A DNA stretch of 64,000 bases from Rhizoctonia solani (Eukaryota; Basidiomycota; Agaricomycetes; Cantharellales; Ceratobasidiaceae). Positions 44,884-56,456 of this stretch are shown here, piece by piece. Position numbers and translations under genes: made by a program. The DNA is taken from the NCBI RefSeq assembly GCF_016906535.1, contig NC_057370.1, positions 2,790,001 to 2,854,000 of the forward strand, given 5' to 3'. How positions within the stretch are numbered: position 1 is the stretch's first letter; every line of letters starts with the position of its first letter. The notes under the pieces were generated by a model that searched no databases, had not been told where the DNA came from, and was given only the letters and a program-made list of their open reading frames with translations.

Positions 44884-47400
44884 TTTTTCTTCAACACCAA
44901 TTCTCGTTGTCGCGCCTACTTATCTATTTTGTATTGTACCAAATAACCATTACATCCTACTACGGAACAGTACGTGATTAAATCTGGGATGCATGCTCGG
45001 TTTCTTGGCATTGTGTTACTGGAACCTTCTCCGTCCCCACATCAATGCATGCCAGGTACCTGAGTCCGTATAGGCCACTGCGTCGGTATGGGCCAACTAT
45101 TTTGCCTCGATTCAAACTCAGATGGAAACGTTGACTGATGGCCAGCTACTCAAGAACCAATCAGGGCATATGCTCGGGCCTCGATTTTTGACTATTTTTG
45201 TATTCATTTATAGTCCCCTTGGGTCCGGGCAATATGTTAACCTTGACGTTGAAAACATTAAGCACCATATCAATCATAACTCGTCTCTGGGTTCACGCCC
45301 AATTCGTCAACCTGGTACCCACGATCTGGGTGCACCAATGCACCTTGCACAAATATGATATCGTTTGCATTCCGGGGTAAATTGGCGTTGATCCGGCACT
45401 TTACATGTGCATGCTAACGCACCTCGTAGGGTATGGCATAGTAGAGACCCAAGCATATTGAGCACTAGAATGTTTCCAATTGGTATCTCATATTTCCCAA
45501 TAATCGGCTTAAAGTGCAGGCTCCCAGGATATCAGCCGAGAGTCTACTAATGGCTCTTCATTCTCCTCTGAGCAGCTGATTATTGAACGTCCGTAGTGTC
45601 TCCCATTATGATTTCCTCGTACGGAATCGACAAATACCAAGTACCGAGAATTATGATCATGGTCACCAACGATAGCTCCACGATTGATAGAGTCTTCACA
45701 ACTTCGGACGACGGCATGTACTTAAACATGAAATGTTAATGCTAGATTTGTGGTAGTGAATTTCTGATGCAACAATAATGAATAACGAAGCAACATGGTA
45801 CATAAATAACGCGCATATACACAGACCCGCTCTTCGCTTACTGGACCTCACCCACATATCAGTAAAGGCCTGGTAGTTGCTGGAGGGGGGACTACAATTT
45901 TGTTTGCCTGGTCTGTGATGTGCTGCTACGCCCATGATTGCCGAAGCCACCGAGCTGCCACTCGGGATGCCGTCCAGTAGTCAAAATACAACATTGATCT
46001 GTAACTTCCCAATGTCAAAGGCCCTACATTGCCGAGATTAATTTGTACAATGTCTATTAGTTTTAATCTCAGAGGACCATCTCAGCATGTGGTTCTTGTT
46101 TAGAGTGCCAAGTGCCAAGTGCCATATCCTAACAGTACGACAGATACAAGAAGTCGATCTTCTACGGTACCCACTCTAATCACTAGATATTATACTTGCA
46201 AATAGCACACGGCGCAAATGCCCGGACTGAAGTAAAGTGTCATACCTCTATGTTCTCCGATCCCGATGCACGAATACGCATTAGTTCCGAAACCTTGAGA
46301 TCGCACAACCTGGTCCACTTCCATTGCCGTCGAAAAACCTCAACAGTTCCATTCCTATGAACCAGCGAGGGACTAGTTGTTAGGCAGCGCACATTCAACA
46401 CGTTCAATAACTCGAGTTAAAACTCGCCCAACTTGTAGGCCTACTAGTAATTCTGCTGAATACTCAACCGGGCTACTCGTTACACCGAGAATCGCTATAC
46501 AGTTTCAAGTGCTAACCACGTACAGCCTACCCATCATACACATTATCGGTGCTTATTTCTCCTGCAGGCCTGGTTTCTACCCTTACCTTTTAATCAAATT
46601 CTCCATTGGAGGCACAGCACTCGCTGATTGACCCCTAGATCGCATTGAACCGGACCGATTTTAGCCTCTTCATGGCTGGGTAATAACAGCGGTGCCCTGA
46701 GGACTACGTCTATAAAAATTATTGGATGACTTGGCACGCTGTTCATGCAGATAAGCCCGGCAAGGGCGCCTAGTTTATACTTGAATCTGGAAGATCTATG
46801 CGTGCTCCCTTGCCCAAACGAATCCTGAATGGAGATGCCAACGTGCTGAAATTAAGTTGCATGGCCGCATTGCCCTTTTATTGTAGATCTGTGCCTTGAA
46901 TTCTACCGGTGATACTCTTATAGTACATAGCCAAGCTTCCATGATCGAGTCTGCTAACTAGTGTTGCGTAGAGTGGATGTCAATAAATTCAAAGGTGGCT
47001 CTATCCGGCACCACTCTCAACTTCGACCACAGAATTCGTGGTATTGTTTTGTAGAGGCTTCCTACGATCTACTTATTGAGGCTAAATTATCCATACTCCG
47101 CAAATAGTAAGTCACACAATCACTACTAGGGGTGTGGCAGTGTGGAACTGATGAAGGGGGCGCTTGCCCGTAACATCAGTAGAAAGCTCTCACTTAGCCA
47201 CAGCCCGCGAACAACAAAAGATCCAGTCATTATAAAAGATTCGAGAGGGCTGTGGTAGAACTTGGGCTACACGCTCTCTGTGACGAACTTCTGTGGTGGG
47301 TTTCAGTGCTCATCTGAAAAGCGTATCATTCTAACTCAATTAATCGGTGATTTGGGGCGTAGGCACAAAGCAGGAGCCAGAAGTTGGTCTTCGTGAAGAA
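44884..47400. other. Gene-poor region, about 2.5 kb
   Basis: Read on both strands without finding a supported exon. Short open frames only (up to about 84 codons). A small triplication, agtgccaagtgccaagtgcc, lies near 46104-46125. The upstream exons of the following membrane-protein gene may begin within the last few hundred bases. Otherwise unexplained. Confidence 0.45.
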
Positions 47401-47469
47401 GATTCGAAAGGGAGCCTGTGTTCAAGGCTCTCAACAAAGATTTCTGTCGGGGAAGGTGCCTGGAAGTTA

Positions 47470-48579
47470 TCTGGAACCGGTTTGTCATGTCCCCAACTCC
47501 AACAGCAGAATATTCTTCAACAATAATTAAAACTCATACGTACGATGGAAAAATGCTCGGTGCAGCGGATGGGCAACCAGCTGTGTAAGCCCCCATACAT
47601 GCTACGCGCAGCTACTTGATCTCCTTACTCTGTTATCACACATCCACTAGCACTATTAACATTTCAAAGGGAAAGAAAGGGTAAGCCCGATTCGTATGCT
47701 AGAAAAGAGTGCGCACGCTGAGATGTGTTTTTGAAAAGTCTTGAAGGCTCTGTTATAGCGGGCGCTATTATAGGCGGCCTTGTAGTGCTCGTACTCATTT
47801 TGGCCGTTTTCTTCGGACTCCGTCATCGCCGTCGAAGAGCCAAAAGACAAACAGCTTCTATCACAGAAGCTGGTCAAGAAGGCGAAAAGAAAAAAGAGAC
47901 ATGTGATGAGGCTAACGAGCCGCCCCCTCCCTGTCCTTATTCTAATCACGGAGTTACATACCCAGCGGCTACTTTCCAAGGGGTTCAGAATAGCATAATT
48001 CCTTGCCAGACCGAGCTCGTCCCGAGCTCATCCAGTCTACGACAATCATTCGATAGCTCCAGGACCTACCCAATTCAAACCAACTACAGCAATATCACGA
48101 CCCACGCGCCCCGCCCACAACCACACCGAACAGGACCTTCAATTGCTCACAACCTTGACCCAAGCTCAAATGGGCCTCCGTGTATGAGCTGTGCACTACA
48201 TCATCCCGGTGCCTCTCACTCGGGCGCTATGTCTCTCGTTTCAGCTCAGGATGAGGATGAAATATACAATCGGAAACAGTATGTTTCTTCGGCCTCACCT
48301 CCACTTCCACCCGGCGCAATGCCCCCGTTATCATCGCCTACTATCGAAACATATGATAACCAAGCCAATTCGTTGTCGCCGCCTGAGTCGCCGAAGTCCC
48401 CGGGGGGAAGTAGCTTAAGTCGCTGGATAATCTCGCCTTTGTCTCGGTCTGGAACAGCGAGAACTGCACTTCCTCCCTATGAGCAACAGGGTCATGGACT
48501 ACAACACCGGGTATCTGAAAAGAAAGAGAAAGAAAAGGATGAAAGTGCATTGGCTGCTTCAGTCTACACCTTTATGTAA
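47470..48579 (+). CDS. Single-pass membrane protein with long cytosolic tail (5' exons incomplete)
   Basis: The final exon encodes SLEGSVIAGAIIGGLVVLVL followed by ILAVFFGLRHRRRRAKRQ, one strong transmembrane span with a basic stop-transfer sequence, then a Ser/Pro-rich cytosolic tail of about 240 residues ending ESALAASVYTFM at 48579. Upstream, an exon near 47490-47580 encodes MSPTPTAEYSSTIIKTHTYD and GKMLGAADGQPA, and a short exon near 47650 gives TINISKGKK, leading into the span. This matches the membrane-proximal part of a large Agaricomycete family whose ectodomain is a beta-sandwich, but the ectodomain itself is not visible here. The gene therefore either starts in unresolved sequence before 47470 or is truncated. 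Function unknown, perhaps surface sensing. Confidence 0.55.
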
Positions 48580-48934
48580 TTATTTGTATCTCCATACTTC
48601 GGAACCAAATACGCGCATATACCTGCTGCGAACGACCCAAGCAGCATTCCCGGGAGACCTGATTATGGACCACAGCGAGAGGCAGGCTGACGTAAGGCTT
48701 AGGGCAGGCATTACGGGACCGGTGGCTGGACAGCCTCAAATCAAACTACGATCTCTATCACACATCCGTTGGTGCGGGAGTAGGAACGCGGCTGTTGAGG
48801 AGAGCTGAGCTGAAGTAGTAGCTGAGCAGTAGAAGTGTGGAAAGGCAAATAGTGCTTGTGGGTACGTGAGGTGCGCGATTTATATTTTGTTCTTATCCCG
48901 TGTGCAAACCAGACTTTGTGATAGAATTGTGGAA

Positions 48935-49740
48935 ATGTCGTTTGGGGGTCCCCGTAAAGGATGTTTCAAGTGTGGCAATCGTACGTTTGATTTGGTATCC
49001 TTCCCAAGTGGCAGGGTCGTTTACGCCTCGTAGTCGGACACATTGCTGAGGCATGTCCTTCCGAAATGCGCCTATGTTATAATTGCAGGCAACCTGGGCA
49101 CGAATCCGTCAATTGTCCAAGCCCCCGCAGCACTCAGGCCAAGCAATGCTATATGTGTGGGGGAGTCGGCCACATTCAAGTAGACTGTCCCAATAACCTG
49201 CGTCCAAGTGGTGGGGGCGGAAGCGTGGGTCCTGGTCAGAAGTGTTATGTGAGTGACAAATTTAGCCAATGCGAATTATCTCTCATTTCGTTAATGTTAG
49301 AATTGTGGTCGTCCTGTAAGCGACTCGTTTATTCAACAGTAAGACTATATTATTGACCTACTGAAGGGTCATATTGCTCGTGTGTGTCCCAGTGCCGCGG
49401 GTGGGCTCGCTGGAAATTCAGCAGCTGGAGGGGGGTTCCGTGGTGGATCTGGTCGTGGGGCTGGGGTCAACGCTACTGTGAAGTGTTTCCGCTGCCAAGG
49501 CCCAAACCATTATGCTCGGTATGACAGCCTTTTGTTGGTATTTACTGATCGTGACTGAACGCGTGCTAGTGATTGTATGGCAGCCCCAGGAACGATCACA
49601 CTGGACAGCAAACCAAAGACATGCTACAAGTGTCATAAGGAAGGACACGTATGTAACCTCTCAGTATGCGATAGCCCCACAGCTAATCTGTTGGTTAGAT
49701 TGCACGCGCGTGTCCAGAAGGTGCAGAGTATGCTACTTGA
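48935..49740 (+). CDS. CCHC zinc-knuckle nucleic-acid-binding protein (CNBP / Gis2 / Byr3-like)
   Basis: A cytosolic RNA-binding protein family linked to translation and mRNA control. Six exons (48935-48980, 49034-49248, 49301-49315, 49367-49518, 49570-49648, 49699-49740) join in exact phase to 182 residues. Six CCHC knuckles are visible: CFKCGN-LGHIAEAC, CYNCRQPGHESVNC, CYMCGGVGHIQVDC, CYNCGRP-GHIARVC, CFRCQGPNHYARDC and CYKCHKEGH-IARAC. A Gly-rich linker with RGG-like sequence (GGGFRGGSGRGAG) lies between knuckles 4 and 5. The third exon is a 15-nt microexon encoding NCGRP inside knuckle 4. Yeast Gis2 has seven knuckles; here six. The gene is intact. The retroviral nucleocapsid alternative is excluded by the number of knuckles and the introns. 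Confidence 0.93.
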
Positions 49741-50142
49741 AAGTTTTGTGTTTCTACGTACCCGCAATTGAGTGCGAATAGTATTACTTTATCTTCTCAT
49801 ATCAGAATCTGGATTGTGATGAAGCAACAGTGGTTTGGTTAGATCAAAAGACCAAACGATGATACTAGTCCGGACTGCAGACGACTACCGTGGAATAATA
49901 AGTCTGCAAGACCGCGGCACCAAACTTGTGTTGTGAGGTAATAGAACTTAGATGTCCCACACGACAGAGTAATAGACAAAGAAACTGATGGGGTTCCTGG
50001 CACCTCATTTCGTGCTGTATCAGTGCTGTGGTATTGTTATTCGGTTGGCGTAGGGGGTACCCTATTTGTAGGCGCATATATTAAACCGACAAGAACCAGT
50101 TTGACAATAAATAAACCACAAAACTGAACAAGTCGGCATAAT
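49741..50142. other. Convergent intergenic region
   Basis: About 400 bases between the zinc-knuckle gene and the minus-strand EVE-domain gene. Presumed 3' untranslated sequences. No gene seen. Confidence 0.4.
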
Positions 50143-51188
50143 CTAAGTTTTTCGCCTGTTGGACCTTCGAGGCACTTCGGTAGGTGAACTGACTTTTGCG
50201 TTCCTTTTTTCAGAGACCTGGCTTCCAGATTCCTCGTCCGATTCAGATACCTTCCGCTTAGTTGGCTTTCTGGGCTTAGACGGTTTCCCCGAGCGAGGCA
50301 CTCCTTTTCCTGATTTGGGTTTGATTTGCTCGTCCCAGCCACCCCTTTCGGATAATTGTTGATCGCAGTCCACGCTCCTTCGTTTACCGGCTGAACACTA
50401 AGACGACCACGATTCAACAGCGGCATTGCTCCCAAAGCTTTGAGATCATCCTTGGTAAGATACGAAAGTTGATTTTGTCTGTCCTCAGAGTTGGAACTGA
50501 GTTGAGCCAAATCTTCCACAGAGGTTGCTGAAGTGATGGAGCGCAATGTGGCCAGGGAGACAAAATGCTTCAGACGTGATTTGAACTTGAGTTCGACCAT
50601 CCACCAGGTCGGCTCAGACTTGGAATCTCGAGAACTCGACTTGGCGTCATAGTATGGATGTGTCGGATCGTTAGCGGTATCTGTAAATACCAATCAAGTT
50701 AGTTTACTGGAGGTGCTCTTGTAACTAGGGCTTACAATCCGGAAATGCCTCTTTGGATACCTAAATAGGATATGGGGTGATTACATGAGTGCGACAAGAT
50801 AGGTAAAACTTGCCTCGGCAAAAGCAGCGATACCTAGCAAGCATAAGTCGATGTACGGCCATCTTCCTGAGATTAAAACATACCTGGAGTCTTGCAATTC
50901 GAGTGATAAAACAATACGTTATCTCCCACTTTCATCTGATCGCGCATGATGTTCTTTGCTTCATGATTCCTAACACCTTCCCAGGCAGTAGTACTACACA
51001 AGTTAAGTACGCCACAAAGTCAGTTTGGAGATTATTAGACCCACACACAGGCTTCGAAATCGTCCACAGAGAACTAACTATACGTAAGATTGTGTACCTC
51101 ATAGCTCGAACAATTTGCTCACCTTTACATCCTTTCCCTTGACGATACGGCTGTCAGGCTCAGCTTTCATTAGCCAGTATCTAGACAT
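50143..51188 (-). CDS. EVE-domain protein (thymocyte nuclear protein 1-like)
   Basis: EVE domains are PUA-related folds thought to bind modified nucleic-acid bases. The N-terminus MSRYWLMKAEPDSRIVKGKD is the family start. Following exons fit the EVE core: a WEGVR-type region should lie near 51060, then HNFHSNCKT-like sequence (FYHSNCK near 50920) and FPDTANDPTHPYYDAKSSSR. Next are WWMVELKFKSRLKHFVSLAT and LKALGAMPLLNRGRLSVQPV, ending the domain with AWTAI. The C-terminal tail is basic and Ser-rich (KPRKPTKRKVSESDEESGS), likely nuclear localising, ending RRSNRRKT. Between AWTAIN and LSERGGWDE one base is missing near 50357 (AA for AAA), shifting the frame. The stop codon is at about 50143-50146. 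Confidence 0.82.
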
Positions 51189-51668
51189 TGTATGTTGGAA
51201 GGAGAAGGCTGAAACAGAATGGGTGGCGCGTCGGAGCCACATCGCGTAGTAAACATTAGCCAACGCGGTCACGTGAGATCCGAGGGACCGTGGTAGGCCT
51301 TCAATGCTCGATCAACAGAGCCTAAATCGTCACAACGGGATTATATTTAACCCCCATACGGAAGGAAGTGGAATATATTTTGCTCCCGCAGCGGGTGTAA
51401 GACGGAGGAAACGGTGTCATTAATCGTCGGATTGAATCTCGGTTGCAAACAGCTGAAGCATACAGTGAACTCCCCAAACACTCTAAGTAATCGATATCAT
51501 GAAGATAAAAACACTATCTAGCTAGAAAAAGTACGTACGTACAGAAACACGACATGGTAAATGATCCAAATACACTTATATATGCAAATCCTCCGTCCGT
51601 GAAAACAATGACATAAACAGCAATAGTAAATAAAACGTGAGTGTGTATGGGGGGGGAGGTACGGGAAT
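51189..51668. other. Intergenic region upstream of the EVE-domain gene
   Basis: About 480 bases, including the EVE gene promoter and the 3' end of the next minus-strand gene. A short open frame (51518-51796) overlaps it on the minus strand but shows no protein-like pattern. Nothing recognised. Confidence 0.35.
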
Positions 51669-54600
51669 TTATTTAAATGTCGAAGTTGCATATTTGGGCC
51701 TTGATCTCGTTCCGCCTGATAAAACTTGAGTTTGTTCCTCAACTTGGTATTTAGAATTTGATTCGCGCAGTTGGCGAACAGCCAAAATCTGCTCAACCCA
51801 GTCCGAGGTCGAAGTGGTATTTTTCGCGGCTTCTTGACCGGTGGTGTATAGTGCGTGTTCCGCGGCTTGGTCAGTCAATGGGCCGGGTTGTGTACGGATT
51901 CCCCGCCGGTAGCTGATAATCAGAGCAGCAGCTTCGGGGTAGAGTACATCTGAAACGTACTGAGTATAACAAGGATGTCAACATCCCGGTATGGTGGTCA
52001 ACGACGATAACTTACGCCCATACGTTCTTCAGCCGTCAATGCTTCGTAGTCCGATGCGCCACTGGGCCTAGGCGGCTGCAGCTTGACCAAACTGCGAAAG
52101 TCTCCACGAGTCGATGGAGCTGCCTCGAGGATCTTGACCACCGTTAGGGGTTCATCCTCCAACTCGGTGGAGCTGCTATTCTTTTCTCAGGTTGTGGTGA
52201 GAATCATGCCCGAGGTTCATTTCCTGGTCAGTGCCCGCGTATCCACATCGGTTCCCTGCATCTGCAACGCCTCGCTCCCCATTCCGTCTAGCTCAGCGTT
52301 GTTTTCAACATCTGATGCTCCAGCCTCCTGAGTACTGCCATCCTGAGAATCTGCTCCTTCTGGATTACCTGGCTCGTAGCCTCACCTTCCTCCTTGCCCT
52401 CCTTGCCCTCCTGGTCGCCGCCATCCACATTTTCAAGTTCCCCGCAGGCCCACCGTTCACCTCTCAGTGCCCACCGACTAAGCTCAAACATCAGTTCTTC
52501 ACAATCGTCCTCATTCAGATCACCCGTATAGACCGAATACGCAAGATTCTTCCGCGCCCGACCACCTTGCATGAACACCGCGTGTCTGTCCAGCGTAGGT
52601 TGAAGTTCCTTGCCAGCGTCGGAAGGCTCGGCTACCAAAGTGCCAGGCTCTGTAGAAGGAGAACCGTCCTTGGTCTCGGGTTTGGACAGCTCTGCACCGT
52701 CAACGATGCCCTTTCCCGGAATATACCTCCTCTCGATCAGTCCTTTCAAAAACGGTAATACGGGCTTGAGTTGGTCGCGGATTCTCTCGCGAGAACAGTA
52801 TTCTCTCGAATCGATTTGTGCATCTTTAGGTTCGGGAGCTGGGGAATCTGCACGTGGAGCTGGCGAAGGTTCTCGGATCCCGGTGGGCCTTTCGTATGCG
52901 GTAGTAGTGTACCGTTGGTATGCCCCGAGCTAGAGTTGTTTTTTTAAGGAGAGAGAGATATGTCAAATTAGATTGAGGGCGATGCCAAGATTGGAAAGGA
53001 AGAGAGAACTGACAGGACAAGTAACGAATCCCTCGTCCAGAGTCGTCAGAATCTCGGGTCGGCCTGCCATTCTCGTGCTCTCGTCTGCAAACATGCACTT
53101 GTATTTACCCTTGAGTCCGCACGCTTCTTGGATTTGCCCTCTCGTGGGTGGTACGAAATGATTTTAGCAGGATAATACCGAGTCTGAGCAATAATAGAGA
53201 ATAGTAATAACGATGAGTTCCGTCTGCATAGATCAAGCCGGGAACCAAAGCTCACCCGATAACGACACAACACCGTCATCCCGTTTTCCAAAACATCTTC
53301 ATCTTCCGACTGCTCCGACGATTGATCGTCCAAAGCCGTGTTCCCACTTTGTTCGTCATTGTCATCATCCTGAGGACTCTTGGACCTTTGAGAGAACAAG
53401 AGAAAGATGTCTTCGAGACCGTCGTTGGATTCGGTGTCGATCTCAAATGCACACGTGAGCGCCCGTTTCCATGATGTTTCGAGTGCAGCGGGCGAGGAAG
53501 TTGGAAGTATGGATGATAGTTCGGTTGTGGGTGGGGTTGATAATCCACCGGATACCTGAGTGAATGCTTCGTTGTCCGGATTAGGAACTTCGACATCCAC
53601 AACAGGTGGCGAAAATGCAGACTTGAAGGTCGGAAATCGGACGCTTGAGCTGTTTGGTTTTCGGAACGTCAGGATATTAGATTCGGCAGCTGCGTTTGGG
53701 GTTAATTCTCGTTCGATGCCGAGTCCGCAGAGGGAGAGTTGGAGTCCGTTGGAGGTGTTTTGTTTAACCTGTTTATGAGTATAAGCAAAATACCGAGTAG
53801 CTGTAATTTCGTGGTTGGCATACCTCGGCGGGCCACCAGCACCACTGTTCTCCGAAAGTCACAGGGTGCTGGTTCCCAGGTACAACCTGACACTTTTCAA
53901 TGTCCAGCTTGATCCATGTTAGCCCTGTCAAATCATCATACGACCAAACGTCCTCTCTCGGCTGCACATTCAAAGTAGTCGACGGAATAACAGGCTTGGT
54001 TAAGAACGAGCTGGATTTAGTCAAGAACGAGGCAGGACGTAGTTCCAATGGGCCAGATGTGGAGTCGGGGTGGGGACTAGACCGAGGGGGCGTAGACACT
54101 CTCGATTTGCGACTGGGTTTGGGTTTGGGTTTTGGTTTCCGCGTCGTTGTTTCGGTAGCATGGGACTTTCGTCTCTTGTGTTTCTTAGTTTTCTCTTCTT
54201 CCTGTTCCTGGGACGAGTCGTTGCTCTCGGTGTATACAGGTCGTTTAGCTGTCCGTGCAGGTTTTGCGGCGATCAGAGCCGGCTTGGAAGTATTAAGTGG
54301 AGCACTGGATTCAGTAGGTTGAATGACGTCGATTTCGAAGAGCTGGCGGCTGTAGATTCGGAGTAATGGTACTCCCAGGAGCAAGTTTGGGCTTGGCCGA
54401 GAACGGTGCGGGTTTGGCTTTGTTAGTATTCACCAGCCCAGACGGCGGAGATATTTTCGATTTCCAAGGTGCGGGGGATACAGTCTTGGACAAGGTCGAA
54501 GCCAAAGTCTCGAGTTTTTCATCGCCCGAGTTGGGGTCGTGTATCTCTGGGTCGATCGGTGCGGGGGGATCCTCCTTTACGCGAAGTTTGATCTTTCCGA

Positions 54601-55129
54601 CCTTGACTCTTGCACCAGCTACTTGCTTTCCTTTCCCACTCGCAGATTCACCTTCTGCTTTCTCCTCGTTTCCTTTACGGGATGAATCGTTTCCTTTTTC
54701 GGTCACATCCTTTGTCGTCACACTCGCCTTGCCGTTCTGCCTACGCCTCTTGGGACTAGCAGCCGGTGGATTCGGAGCCGATGTCGATAGCTGTCGTTTC
54801 GGGCGAGGCCGGGACTTCCATGGTGGTTCAGTCGCAGAGGATAGAGACCTTTCCCGTGTTTCCTGATGCTGCTGCGGCTGGGGTGGAGATGTTAGCGGGA
54901 AAGACGCCCGGCCCAAGGAAAGTGTCGGAGCAGGAGAAAGCGACGATTCTCGATGAGGTGGGGTGTAGAGGGCGAGGGTGCAAGCCGGGGCGAAGGGGGC
55001 GCCGAGCTTAGGTCCGAGTCACTATCTGAACCGAGGCCGCTAATTGTAACGATTCCCGGTTTTCCCCCACCACCGGTTAGCTCTATGAATCATTAATCGC
55101 TGATAGGTCTGTATGGCTTACTGGCCCAT
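51669..55129 (-). CDS. Large nuclear protein with Tudor/PWWP-like segments, frame interrupted
   Basis: A multi-exon gene of roughly 1000 residues. The start is unclear; an ATG complementary to 55127-55129 followed by an intron, then GIVTISGLGSDSDSDLSSAP, is my best guess. A long disordered basic region follows (KSRPRPKRQLSTSAPNPPAA, GARVKVGKIKLRVKEDPPAP, KKHKRRKSHATETTTRKPKP). Then WSYDDLTGLTWIKLDIEKCQ and TFGEQWCWWPAEV look like the entry of a PWWP/Tudor domain. A second similar segment reads YYPAKIISYHPREGKSK, again 'PA.V/I' after aromatics. The C-terminal half has GLIERRYIPGKGIVDGAEL and HAVFMQGGRARKNLAYSVYT, DDCEELMFELSRWA, and the last exon ends RPKYATSTFK. Tandem Tudor/PWWP-like folds suggest a chromatin reader, an inference only. 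Several frame changes occur. Confidence 0.6.
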
Positions 55130-55562
55130 GATGTTGGTCTGAACGTGCTACGAGCTCCTGGAGCGCGGTTGATGTGATTGATAAGTTTGTGCAGAGTTTG
55201 TGGATTGCCAAGGTAGGAGTTGGTCGAATGGTCGTGCACTCGTGGATCGAATGATCCACATCCGCGAAATCGTGGCGCGCACGTGATTGTATGTCTTGCC
55301 CGCGAGAAATTCATTTGATGTGTTGCGTAAACACGAGGAGACGCGAGTAATACACGGTTTGGGGTTGTTGGGTGTGTGTATCGTTCGTTTAGTGTATATG
55401 TATCAAAGCGGGTGTTTCAGACATGTACAAGATGCACACTAGCCTATTCAGGAAAACTAGAACGGTTATGTGTGGGGCGTCATTCTTTTGGATATAGTAT
55501 GCGCTAGCAGGTTGCACAGCAAGTATTACAGGCCAAGTACAATACACAACATAAATCACCGT
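55130..55562. other. Intergenic region between two minus-strand genes
   Basis: About 430 bases between the presumed start of the nuclear protein gene and the stop of the cyclophilin gene. A 73-codon minus-strand open frame (55093-55314) has no recognisable feature. Confidence 0.4.
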
Positions 55563-56346
55563 TTATTCCGGGATGAATGCTTTGAATATTTTGACTTCTT
55601 CCTTTGGTCTGTTCCTAAATCAGACCCAGTATTGCCTGGTTGGAGAAAAGGACTAACCTGTCTTGGGCATCGGTGCCCACAGCGCCTAACCTTTGTACAA
55701 CCCTCATTCCATTGCTTACACGTCCAAATATGGTGTGCTTGCCGTCCAGGTAAGGTGTAGGCGCGAGCGTAATGAAGAATTGAGAGCCTAGCTAGAGTGT
55801 GAGTCCCTAAAACCACTTGCTCATTTGAACGAATGTACCATTTGTGTTTGGTCCCGAGTTGGCTGTTGGTACAAGGTTGAGCGAGTGATGTGGCGGAAAG
55901 AAAGCAGCACGTACCCATGGCTAAGATTCCAGCGCCTGTAAACCTGAGCTCGGGCGTAATCTCGTCCTCGAATTTCTGGCCGTAGATACTTGTTCCACCG
56001 CGACCTGTGCCGGTTGGGTCTCCGCCTTGAATCATAAAGTCCTACTTTCTCTCAGACTTCGAGTGGTATAAAGAGGGGAGAAAGGGGTGCATACGGCGAT
56101 AATACGGTGAAATATGTTTCCGTTATAGTAGCCTCTCTTGAACATGGTCAGCTTCCAACTCATAAAAACAAGAAGCAACACACCTTGGCAAGCTCAGAGA
56201 AGTTCTTGCATGCCTTTCTTAACCGTCCACAATCAGAACCTGTACGCACACTGCTGAGAGATACAGACCTTGGGAGCATGCTGCTCATACAGCTCAAACG
56301 TTACATCTCCCATATTCGTCTGCAACGTTACCGACGAAGTCGACAT
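55563..56346 (-). CDS. Peptidyl-prolyl cis-trans isomerase, PPIL1-type cyclophilin
   Basis: Single-domain cyclophilin; the PPIL1 group sits in the activated spliceosome. Seven exons splice to about 158 residues. Exon 1 (56346-56269) encodes [20 protein letters not shown] and EQHAPK. Then come [10 protein letters not shown] and [14 protein letters not shown], with the catalytic Arg in [23 protein letters not shown] and [20 protein letters not shown] follow, then [20 protein letters not shown]. The C-terminal part has [20 protein letters not shown] and ends [11 protein letters not shown] at 55563. The Trp that contacts cyclosporin A in classical cyclophilins is Tyr here (YLDGKH), so drug binding may be weak. 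Gene order: it is only about 110 bases from the divergent neurofibromin gene. No frame damage. Confidence 0.93.
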
Positions 56347-56456
56347 GGCGGGTGGTATATAGTGTGTATGGCGTGCAAGTACGAAAAACACGTGACCAGG
56401 CAAGCAGACATACATAATCATCATATTAGCCTCGGCCTTGCAACGACGGCAGGCAA
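56347..56456. promoter_or_regulatory. Compact bidirectional promoter
   Basis: Only about 110 bases separate the cyclophilin start codon (minus) from the first ATG of the neurofibromin-like gene (plus). The region must carry both promoters unless the RasGAP gene starts at a later ATG (56532 or 56544). Confidence 0.5.
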
